From the NCBI GenBank assembly GCA_014729315.1, contig WJKD01000158.1, forward strand, positions 1-9,881: a stretch of DNA of 9,881 nucleotides, in the 5' to 3' direction. A program made the translations under genes and the position numbers. Of the stretch, positions 1 to 5,525 are shown in pieces. Within the stretch, counting starts at the first letter, position 1. The number at the start of each line of letters is the position of its first letter. This stretch comes from Promethearchaeota archaeon (GTDB taxonomy: Archaea > Asgardarchaeota > Lokiarchaeia > Sigynarchaeales > SOKP01). The notes beneath the pieces were generated by a model, which did not search any database, was not told where the DNA came from, and worked only from the letters and a program-made list of their open reading frames with translations.

Positions 1-452
1 CAGTTGTAGAAGAGTTTAAAAACAGAATACCGCAAGCGAAAAAGATTCTTTTACATTTCGCAAAGAGGATAAAAAGTGGACGAGTTTCCAAAGAAGAATT
101 AACGATTCGTCAAAGGATCCAACGCAGACCTTCTGAATACAAAGTGAACGCTTATCAAGCTATTGCAGCAAAGCAACTCGAGCGATCGGGAGTAATAGTC
201 TCTCCTGGAATGAGCGTTCGTTACATAATCCTCAACGCAGATGCCGATCCTAACTTTCCCGAAAAAAAGGTCGTTCTAACAGATCTTTACGACCGAAGAT
301 TTCATCAATACGACAAACAAAAATACCTTGAATTACTAAAAAGGGCTTTTGAAAATGTTTTCCCGTTCGATATTCCAGATCTCGACGACTTAATTGACGC
401 TGACATCGATTGCAGATCGTTCCAAAAGGATTTATCTACATTTGTGGAATAG
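1..452 (+). CDS. polB: Family B DNA polymerase, C-terminal (thumb) part, 5' truncated by the window edge
   Basis: The frame is open from the first full codon at base 3 to TAG at 450-452, giving 149 residues; the true start lies outside the window. The fragment matches the end of archaeal replicative PolB. It has an R-R-P-S-E-Y-K-V segment followed by Y-Q-A-I-A-A-K-Q-L, then a G-V-I-V-S-P-G-M-S-V-R-Y-I-I strand, then Y-D-R-R-F-H-Q-Y-D-K-Q-K-Y before a helix. This is the layout of the thumb domain that grips duplex DNA. Polymerase and exonuclease motifs would be upstream and are not visible. The last eight residues before the terminal Glu, Q-K-D-L-S-T-F-V, resemble a PCNA-interacting peptide, which in archaeal PolB enzymes sits at the extreme C-terminus. 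A GTG at 144 is an internal codon, not the start. The family call is firm; the exact paralogue (PolB1, B2 or B3) cannot be told from this part. Confidence 0.88.
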   Translation, partial: VVEEFKNRIPQAKKILLHFAKRIKSGRVSKEELTIRQRIQRRPSEYKVNAYQAIAAKQLERSGVIVSPGMSVRYIILNADADPNFPEKKVVLTDLYDRRFHQYDKQKYLELLKRAFENVFPFDIPDLDDLIDADIDCRSFQKDLSTFVE

Positions 453-620
453 TCCGTCTATTTTTCAATTTCAATACATCTTTGACAATTTTATATACTT
501 TCATCATCTCTCAAATCAATCGACATTAATTCATATATATCAGCATATCACGACGCGCAAAATTTATAGAAAACCGTTAGTCTCTGAATGTTTATTTTTT
601 AAGATCTTCTATCGCGTAAC
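453..620. other. AT-rich intergenic stretch after the polymerase gene
   Basis: No convincing gene is seen. Two T5 runs (462-466 and 595-600 region) could help end polymerase transcription. A frame that runs through here from inside the polymerase end (394-720) has an Asn/Ile/His/Phe-rich product and overlaps two better frames, so it is not called. Confidence 0.4.
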
Positions 621-859
621 ATGTCAAAATCAATTTCATATTACGATTGGTCATTGGGCTTTAAGAAAAGAAGTAATGAAAAAAAAAAATTTGACTCAAA
701 AAAGGATCAAGCAAATTTGAAAAACATAAATTCCCTTGGAATTTTAGAAAACGATTATAAGAAATTTATGAAGAAATGGAAGAAAAACAATCTGAAGTAA
801 ATCTAAAAAAATTTAAGAAAAATTGTATCGATCCGAGCTGGATGTCTTATTACTTCTAA
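621..859 (+). pseudogene. Small lysine-rich hypothetical gene with an apparent frameshift near 760
   Basis: From ATG at 621 one frame gives 59 residues ending at TAA 798-800 (M-S-K-S-I-S-Y-Y-D-W...). From about 761 a second frame stays open to TAA 857-859 and reads E-I-Y-E-E-M-E-E-K-Q-S-E-V... ending C-I-D-P-S-W-M-S-Y-Y-F. Joined at the D-Y-K codons (753-761), with one missing A assumed, the two give a coherent product of about 79 residues, Lys/Glu-rich with a Trp/Tyr/Cys C-terminus. In the second frame an upstream stop at 758-760 blocks an independent long ORF. No ribosome binding site is visible before 621. I do not recognise the family. It may be a decaying gene, a one-base sequencing error, or a real 59-residue protein in a biased stretch. 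The choice of frame is inference from composition only. Confidence 0.4.
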
Positions 860-993
860 TTTAAATCTCACTTTTGGTTTATAAACCTCATTTTTAAATA
901 TACCTTCTATTTTCGTACTTACAGAACAAAAAAATTATCGAATAACTAAAATATATTAACAAATATTTTATATTTCTATCACTAATGGATTAG

Positions 994-1008
994 GGTTAGA
1001 TATATTTT
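994..1008 (+). promoter_or_regulatory. Candidate archaeal TATA element for the 75-aa ORF
   Basis: An A/T box (ATATATTTT, 1000-1008) is centred about 27 bases before the TTG at 1031. This is the usual archaeal distance from TATA centre to transcript start, so the transcript could be leaderless. The surrounding DNA is very AT-rich, so chance is a serious alternative. Confidence 0.3.
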
Positions 1009-1030
1009 ACCATTTATTACAATCTAAGGC

Positions 1031-1258
1031 TTGAGAGATATACCTCAGGGGGGTATCGATAAGGAATTGAAAAGAAGTAAAAAGAGAAGAATTGATAAAG
1101 ATGATTTAGATTACGAATTAATTTCTCTATCAAAAGAAAGAGATGATTATTCAAAGATACTTTTTTACGATAAGGCTAAATCAGAAGCAGTTCTCAAATT
1201 ACGGAAATCAATCGACGAAAAAATTACGAGATTAATGAATATATATCATCTCGTCTAA
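1031..1258 (+). CDS. 75-aa charged helical hypothetical protein
   Basis: Open from TTG 1031 (stop in frame at 1025) to TAA 1256-1258. The product is rich in Lys, Arg, Asp and Glu. After a short basic block K-R-S-K-K-R-R it forms a heptad-like series (L-D-Y-E-L-I-S-L-S-K-E-R) and a second helix (A-V-L-K-L-R-K-S-I-D-E-K-I), suggesting a two-helix or coiled-coil protein. No signal peptide or membrane segment is present. No good ribosome binding site precedes 1031, but a TATA-like box lies about 27 bases upstream, fitting a leaderless TTG start. A second in-frame TTG at 1067 follows an AAGGAA and would remove the first 12 residues. A run of six G at 1048-1053 stands out in this AT-rich region. 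It ends 39 bases from the convergent hydrolase gene. Function unknown; it could be a gene fragment. Confidence 0.42.
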   Translation: MRDIPQGGIDKELKRSKKRRIDKDDLDYELISLSKERDDYSKILFYDKAKSEAVLKLRKSIDEKITRLMNIYHLV

Positions 1259-1264
1259 ATCAGC

Positions 1265-1284
1265 CTATTTTATCTAAAAAATAG
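1265..1284. terminator. Possible bidirectional terminator hairpin between convergent genes
   Basis: CTATTTT (1265-1271) pairs with AAAATAG (1278-1284) around a six-base loop, in the 39-base gap between the 75-aa ORF and the end of the hydrolase. Both sides are A/T-rich, so U-tract termination in either direction is possible. An alternative stem, TATCTA with TAGATA, overlaps it. The stem is weak and could be chance. Confidence 0.3.
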
Positions 1285-1297
1285 ATAATGTTAATCT

Positions 1298-2683
1298 TTA
1301 GAGAAATTTTGGTAAAAAGTGTTTTTGTAACTCCGCCATCTCGTTATATATATTCTCAGCGGTTTCAAAACTCCCTACATTAGGATCTATAGCTAAACAG
1401 TTAATTGCAAGTCTTTTTGATCGATTTAATATTGCTTCTATGCATAAATCTTGTATTGTTGCTTCGATTCTTAATATTGCAGCAATATCCTTCGGGATTT
1501 TACCCAATCCTTTTCCATGTACACCGTCTTTATCTACAAATGCGGAAACTTCAACGACGAGATCTTTAGGAAGGTTCTTAATTAATCCGGCGTTAGGGAT
1601 ATTCACCGCAGATTCGTAAGAATTTTTGTTTTGTATGATCGCTTCTATTATTGGAACTGCTCTCTCTCCCGAAGGAGTATCTTGCAAGAGACCTTTGCGT
1701 GGATATCTATCTCGTTTTAGCCTTTTATAATATCTTAACACTCTTTTGTAAATTCCGTCGCCTCTTTGTTCTGTTCGTTTAATCCAATTTCTTAAATCCT
1801 CCGTTTGTGTGAATTCTTCTCCGAATTGAAGAAATTCTCCTAAATGATTGTCTCCAACGTAAGGAAAGAATTTGAATCGCTTGTAAACTTCAAAGGTTAA
1901 AGCTGAAAATTCAAAACTATCTTCACGCTCTTTAAAGTAATTTATCGCTCGTTTGTTAAATTCAGGCATTAAATCTTCCCCATTTCTCCTATCTTCAAGA
2001 CCAAATAAGAAGGCAAAATGATTTAATCCCCCTGCAGTCATTTTAAGGTTCTCTAAAGTGGCATCAAATTTTTTCTTCCGTTCTGAATGTTTCAAATCCT
2101 TAATTGGATCTTTGTGGAATATATCATGCAACATCCGAGGTAAATTACGATCCATGAATCCAATTTGGTGGCACAATCCTACAAACTTTAGATCCTTAGT
2201 AGCACGCTTTATAGCTAAACATACTCTAGACATGGGATTAGAAAAATTTATGAAGAAAGCATCTGGACAGATTTTTTCAACATCTTTCACAATCTCGATA
2301 ATGGGAGGAATTACTCTAAATGCGTGAAAAGTTCCTCCAGGTCCTCCGCATTCTCCTAATACTTGAGTTGAACCATATTTCCTGGGAATATTATAATCTT
2401 GCCACCATAGTTTCATTCTATTTCCGACTTCAATAGAGTTAATAATAAAATCCGCATTTTTCAAAGCTTTAGTTCTATTTGTCGTTCTATTAAGGTTGAA
2501 CTTGTTTCCTCTTTTCTTATTTTCAACAGTTAGCAATTCGTAAATTATTTCTAATTTTTCTTCGTCAAGATCGTGTAACATTACTGTTGATCCTTCTAAA
2601 ATATCGCTTAAATAAAGGTCAGTAAACATTGAGGGTCCAAAACTAGTGCTACCCGCTCCAATTAATACTATTTTTTTGTCCAT
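1298..2683 (-). CDS. Glycoside hydrolase family 4 (NAD- and metal-dependent alpha-glycosidase type)
   Basis: 461 residues, the usual GH4 length. An N-terminal Rossmann fold is clear: K-I-V-L-I-G-A-G-S-T-S-F at 4-15 binds NAD, with acidic D38-L-D40 after strand 2. Typical GH4 blocks follow: E-C-G-G-P-G-G at 111-117, N-F-S-N-P at 146-150, C171-H172 where the family's metal-binding Cys lies, G-L-N-H-F at 219-223 with the second metal His (H222), and P-Y-V-G-D-N-H-L-G-E-F at 274-284. GH4 enzymes use NAD for an oxidation-elimination mechanism with Mn2+ and act in the cytoplasm on alpha-glucosides, alpha-galactosides, uronides or 6-phospho-sugars. The residues after the Cys read C-H-Q-I, not the better-known C-H-E, C-H-S, C-H-G or phospho-glucosidase patterns, so substrate is not assigned. 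ATG 2681-2683 follows AAGGTTTAAAGAA. It lies downstream of a symporter gene on the same strand. Confidence 0.9.
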   Translation of the reverse strand: MDKKIVLIGAGSTSFGPSMFTDLYLSDILEGSTVMLHDLDEEKLEIIYELLTVENKKRGNKFNLNRTTNRTKALKNADFIINSIEVGNRMKLWWQDYNIPRKYGSTQVLGECGGPGGTFHAFRVIPPIIEIVKDVEKICPDAFFINFSNPMSRVCLAIKRATKDLKFVGLCHQIGFMDRNLPRMLHDIFHKDPIKDLKHSERKKKFDATLENLKMTAGGLNHFAFLFGLEDRRNGEDLMPEFNKRAINYFKEREDSFEFSALTFEVYKRFKFFPYVGDNHLGEFLQFGEEFTQTEDLRNWIKRTEQRGDGIYKRVLRYYKRLKRDRYPRKGLLQDTPSGERAVPIIEAIIQNKNSYESAVNIPNAGLIKNLPKDLVVEVSAFVDKDGVHGKGLGKIPKDIAAILRIEATIQDLCIEAILNRSKRLAINCLAIDPNVGSFETAENIYNEMAELQKHFLPKFL

Positions 2684-2730
2684 TTCTTTAAACCTTAGTA
2701 AAAAAAGATAAATTGATATTTTTAATATCT

Positions 2731-2747
2731 AAATATTTAATTCCTTT
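2731..2747 (-). promoter_or_regulatory. Candidate BRE/TATA for the GH4 gene
   Basis: Read on the minus strand, a purine-rich AAAGGAA is followed by TTAAATATTT. The box is centred about 52 bases before the ATG, so a start near 2709 and a leader of about 26 bases containing AAGG would fit. The rest of the 262-base gap (2684-2945) has no gene; a near-copy of a motif also seen near 983 lies at 2782-2796. Confidence 0.3.
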
Positions 2748-2924
2748 AATATTCTTTTGAATAAGTTGCTTTCTTTTGATATAATGGATTAGGATTGTAA
2801 ATTTGAAAGAGTTTATTTGATTATATCTTAGTTTTTCTTAGGCTGATTAATTTTTAATAGTTTAAAATCCCCGTATATTTAACCTATTATTATCATATTG
2901 AGATTAAAAAGAATGAAGAAGTTT

Positions 2925-2934
2925 AAAAAAAAAA
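2925..2934 (-). terminator. Poly-T terminator after the first GPH symporter
   Basis: Ten A on the plus strand, i.e. T10 on the minus strand, about 12 bases past the stop of the symporter gene. Archaeal RNA polymerase can terminate on such U tracts without a hairpin. It suggests that the symporter and the GH4 gene are separate transcription units or only partly read through. Confidence 0.5.
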
Positions 2935-2945
2935 TCAAGAATTAT

Positions 2946-4370
2946 TTATAATAAATCCCTTTCCTTGAGCTTCTGTATATATTCTTTTTCTTTACGATCG
3001 TGAATCTTCTTCAATTCGAGTTTTTTAGCTTCCCATTCAGTTCCATATAAAGGAAAGAATTTAACTACAAGGGCACTAAAAATTAGAAAAATCGCAGGAA
3101 TAACCGTAAAGCCGATCATTATACCCAATTGAGCTGAGGGTGATTGGGTTTGTGCTGCTCTTTGAAAGCCATAAAGTGAAATTACTAAAAGGAAAAGATA
3201 ATTCGCAATCGATATTGCTGGTTTAGTAATTAGTGCATTTACTCCGGAATATGTGGTTTCTCTTCGTTTATCTGTTCTTACCTCGTCAAAATCGATACAT
3301 TCAGCAAATACAGTTTGACTAGTTAAAAATATCCCTGAAAATCCAATCCCGATAAATAAGAAGGCAGTAATAGCCGTTATCAATGTCCAACCGAGAAAAA
3401 AGGTTAAAATAAATCCTAATCCAGTAATCAAAAAAGAAACGATATACATATTTTTTAGACCATATTTTGCAACTAGCTTACCGTATACTGGAGTAAAAAC
3501 AAAAATCATTAAAAAGATAATAAGCAAGGGTATCATAGAGAGAAGTCCACTCAACTGTAAAACAAAATTTATGTAATAAAAAACCGCTGAAGTCAATATG
3601 GTCTGAGCTAAGACAAAGGAGAAATTGCTTGCCTCAAAGATTAAAAAGGGTTTATTTTTAAATGTTTCTTTCAATCCATCAATAACTCCTAGTGATTCTT
3701 CAAGTTGAGTGTATTTATTTTCGTTTATATGATAGCTACTGATGAAAATAACCGTAGCGCACGAAACACCAATAATGACCATAGAAATTAAGAAGGTTGG
3801 ACTTATTTGCGTGGATTCATCTCCTGTTAAAAGAACAACCGGCAATATAAACGCGATCAATAAACCAATCGAACTAAAGATTGATCCATAAACCATTAAA
3901 TTGGCACGAGTTTTACTCGATATTGCCATCTCGGCGGGAAGTGAATACGATATTAACCCGGTTATCGTGTATATTGTATCAAAAGCAAATAATACGATTA
4001 TTAAATTTATAAAGAGAGCAAACACATTTTGAGTTAAAAAAGGAAACCAACATAATATGAACAAAAACCCATAAATGGGAGATCCAAACCTCAGATAGGG
4101 AATTCTTCTTCCGTATTTTGATTTGGTTCGATCCTCTAGGAATCCAAATAGAGGATCGTTAATAGCGTTCCATGCAGCAAAAATAATCCATGCTAAACCA
4201 ACCCATTCCTCAGGAACTCCAAGCTTTACATTATAATAAAAAGTTATAGCAGAAAAAGCTATCTGGCTCATAATCATGCTAGCAGCCCTAATCCCTCCTA
4301 AAGATAATTTGGATTTAATGGGTAGTGATTCGTCAATAAAATCTTTCGCAGATTCAGTCCTTTTGCTCAT
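2946..4370 (-). CDS. GPH-family (MFS_2, MelB-like) sugar:cation symporter
   Basis: 474 residues with about 12 hydrophobic membrane segments and a charged, probably cytoplasmic, Lys/Glu-rich tail. The glycoside-pentoside-hexuronide family signature is intact near the N-terminus: W67-N-A-I-N-D72-P-L-F-G followed by D80-R-T-K-S-K-Y-G-R-R-I-P-Y at 80-92. D72 lines up with the cation-site Asp59 of the melibiose carrier MelB, while its partner Asp55 is Asn here (N68). A cytoplasmic-loop F-D-E-V-R-T-D-K-R-R-E motif appears in the second half, as in the family. It likely imports a small glycoside or uronide with H+ or another cation. ATG 4368-4370 follows AGGTTTTTAGG. The GH4 hydrolase lies 262 bases downstream and could act on its cargo. 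Substrate cannot be read from sequence. Confidence 0.88.
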   Translation of the reverse strand: MSKRTESAKDFIDESLPIKSKLSLGGIRAASMIMSQIAFSAITFYYNVKLGVPEEWVGLAWIIFAAWNAINDPLFGFLEDRTKSKYGRRIPYLRFGSPIYGFLFILCWFPFLTQNVFALFINLIIVLFAFDTIYTITGLISYSLPAEMAISSKTRANLMVYGSIFSSIGLLIAFILPVVLLTGDESTQISPTFLISMVIIGVSCATVIFISSYHINENKYTQLEESLGVIDGLKETFKNKPFLIFEASNFSFVLAQTILTSAVFYYINFVLQLSGLLSMIPLLIIFLMIFVFTPVYGKLVAKYGLKNMYIVSFLITGLGFILTFFLGWTLITAITAFLFIGIGFSGIFLTSQTVFAECIDFDEVRTDKRRETTYSGVNALITKPAISIANYLFLLVISLYGFQRAAQTQSPSAQLGIMIGFTVIPAIFLIFSALVVKFFPLYGTEWEAKKLELKKIHDRKEKEYIQKLKERDLL

Positions 4371-4422
4371 CCTAAAAACCTAGATATTTTAAAAAATGAT
4401 TATTTTTACAAAAGAAAGACAA

Positions 4423-4432
4423 TTTAAAAAAC
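4423..4432 (-). promoter_or_regulatory. Candidate TATA box for the first GPH symporter
   Basis: On the minus strand TTTTTTAAAT lies about 55 bases before the ATG. With the usual spacing, transcription would begin near 4400, giving a leader of about 30 bases that carries AGG. Weak evidence in an AT-rich background. Confidence 0.3.
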
Positions 4433-4797
4433 TTGTCTACGACATTTAGCATAAATTCCTTTTTCCTTTTATTATTTCCCAGCAATCTTGAATTTCTAAA
4501 TCTTTGTGTTTTAATATCTTAGGATTTTTATTATCTTCAAGATTTCAATTAGATTTGCTCACCTAATAGCTTATATTGCAAAATAGATCATCTTTTTCTC
4601 TTTTTCAATACCTATATATTAGAATTTTCAAAATCTATTTTTCCAATTTTCATATTAATAATCATCATTTTATTAGGTAAAAACTTAAATAATAGCAAAA
4701 TATAATATTTTATAATAATGATCTCAAGAAATAATACTACTTCAGCTACATTGGTTTGTGATATGTTAGGTGTAGTATTAGTAGTATTATTATAAAA
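4433..4797. other. Long AT-rich non-coding stretch
   Basis: No gene is supported. One minus-strand frame (4612-4800) encodes a low-complexity Ile/Asn/Thr peptide with no ribosome binding site and is judged spurious. T-rich runs occur near 4450-4600. A/T boxes near 4698-4715 and 4787-4796 are candidate promoter elements for the plus-strand small gene at 4938. The first would place the whole inverted-repeat set inside a leader of about 200 bases; the second would start the RNA near 4815. Confidence 0.4.
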
Positions 4798-4880
4798 CAA
4801 GAGAACATTTCTGACCTTTTTCTTATAATTTTTCTACAGGATTGTTCTCTTGGAGCATAATCAAATTATAAAAGAAGGTC
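4798..4880 (+). repeat. Two interleaved inverted repeats (pseudoknot-like layout)
   Basis: Arm A (CAAGAGAACA, 4798-4807) is perfectly complementary to A' (TGTTCTCTTG, 4843-4852). Arm B (4813-4831, starting GACCTT and ending TATAATTT) is nearly complementary to B' (4863-4880, starting AAATTATA and ending AAGGTC). The order A-B-A'-B' is that of an H-type pseudoknot in RNA, or of paired operator sites in DNA. It sits just before the ribosome binding site of a 46-aa ORF. Confidence 0.5.
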
Positions 4881-4941
4881 ATAGTTTTCTTAAAATATTG
4901 AGATCTTACAAAAAAAAGAAAAAAGGAGGATAAAACTATGA
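4879..4941 (+). promoter_or_regulatory. Putative start-codon-masking hairpin before the 46-aa ORF
   Basis: TCATAGTTTT (4879-4888) is a perfect ten-base complement of AAAACTATGA (4932-4941), which contains the ATG at 4938. The loop of 43 bases carries the AGGAGG ribosome binding site (4924-4929). In addition CCTTTTTCTT (4815-4824) can pair, with one bulge, with AAGAAAAAAGG (4916-4926), covering the ribosome binding site. Since that segment is also part of arm B, the two pairings exclude each other, as in a translational switch. RNA folding is inferred, not shown. Confidence 0.4.
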
Positions 4942-5078
4942 CAGTTATTAGAGAAAAAGATATCGGGTTAAAGATCGAACTAAACGAATCTACATTCGAT
5001 TATTCAGAGATTCTCGATCAATGTAGGTTTCCAATACCTGCTGAATTGTTTATTATCGATAAAAAAATAGGATGGTAA
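4938..5078 (+). CDS. 46-aa acidic small protein with a strong ribosome binding site
   Basis: ATG 4938 lies eight bases after a textbook AGGAGG (4924-4929), and the frame runs to TAA 5076-5078. The product starts M-T-V-I-R-E-K-D-I-G-L-K-I-E-L, has one Cys (C29), a F-P-I-P turn, and ends F-I-I-D-K-K-I-G-W. It is acidic, soluble-looking, and shows no signal peptide or membrane segment. I do not recognise it. The start codon lies inside a predicted hairpin, so translation may be controlled. After a possible one-base shift at 5070 another frame stays open to TGA 5137-5139 (D-G-K-F-Y-K-Y-F-F-E-N-I-N-P...), so the gene might be a truncated form of a longer one of about 66 residues. The ribosome binding site is the main evidence that it is real. 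Confidence 0.55.
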   Translation: MTVIREKDIGLKIELNESTFDYSEILDQCRFPIPAELFIIDKKIGW

Positions 5079-5086
5079 GTTTTATA

Positions 5087-5106
5087 AATATTTTTTTGAA
5101 AATATT
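5087..5106 (+). terminator. Hairpin just after the 46-aa ORF
   Basis: AATATTTT (5087-5094) and AAAATATT (5099-5106) pair perfectly around TTTG, nine bases past the stop. The stem is all A/T and there is no following U tract, so a terminator role is weak; chance or overlap with a frameshifted coding tail are alternatives. Confidence 0.25.
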
Positions 5107-5225
5107 AACCCAAAGAAATTAATACTATTTCAAATCTGAGTTATATCGATTATATTTTATTTCCCTTATTTTAAATCTATCATTCTTAAAATTATGAATG
5201 ATTACTCAATTTCAGACCAATAGAA

Positions 5226-5240
5226 CGAAACATTTATATA
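5226..5240 (+). promoter_or_regulatory. Archaeal BRE/TATA promoter for the 65-aa ORF
   Basis: CGAAAC (5226-5231) directly before TTTATATA (5233-5240) is a classic archaeal BRE plus TATA arrangement. Transcription would start near 5262, leaving a leader of about 65 bases before the ATG at 5328. This is among the clearest promoters in the window. Confidence 0.6.
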
Positions 5241-5327
5241 TTCCATTATTTAGTAATTAATAAGAGATGTTTGGATAATTTTAAACAAATATTATAAAAA
5301 GAAAATCTAACAAGGAGTTGTTTGAGT

Positions 5328-5525
5328 ATGGAAAAAAATGTTAATAACATAATTGAGAGCTATATGAATGTAGATTTTTATATTAATAAGAATAAAAATA
5401 AGCCAATGGAAATTTCGATGATTTTAGATGTGTCTGATATGAAACCAGGTGAAATTGAAATAGAAGACGAAATCAAAACTGCATATTTGTGGAAAAAATA
5501 TTATTCACATAAATATTTTAAATAA
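5328..5525 (+). CDS. 65-aa hypothetical small protein
   Basis: The ATG at 5328 is chosen over a TTG at 5322 because AAGGAG (5312-5317) gives about ten bases of spacing to ATG but only four to TTG. A clear BRE/TATA lies upstream. The product has an Asn/Lys-rich N-terminal third, an acidic middle (G-E-I-E-I-E-D-E-I-K at 41-50), and a Tyr/Lys/His-rich basic end (Y-L-W-K-K-Y-Y-S-H-K-Y-F-K). No membrane segment, signal peptide or Cys pair is present. I do not recognise the family. It stands in tandem with the 46-aa ORF, 249 bases downstream, but with its own promoter, and its last eight bases overlap the end of the convergent aminotransferase gene. Coding status rests on promoter, ribosome binding site and length. 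Confidence 0.6.
   Translation: MEKNVNNIIESYMNVDFYINKNKNKPMEISMILDVSDMKPGEIEIEDEIKTAYLWKKYYSHKYFK

Noticed and set aside
394..720. 108-codon plus-strand frame
   Set aside because: Overlaps the polymerase end and the 621 gene, and has a biased Phe/Ile/His composition typical of non-coding AT-rich DNA.
2058..2327. 89-codon plus-strand frame
   Set aside because: Lies wholly inside the GH4 gene on the opposite strand; a shadow frame.
4612..4800. 62-codon minus-strand frame
   Set aside because: Low-complexity Ile/Asn/Thr product without a ribosome binding site, in a stretch with A/T promoter-like boxes.
4798..4880. Inverted repeats as ends of an insertion sequence
   Set aside because: The arms interleave rather than flank a gene, no transposase is present, and no target-site duplication is seen.
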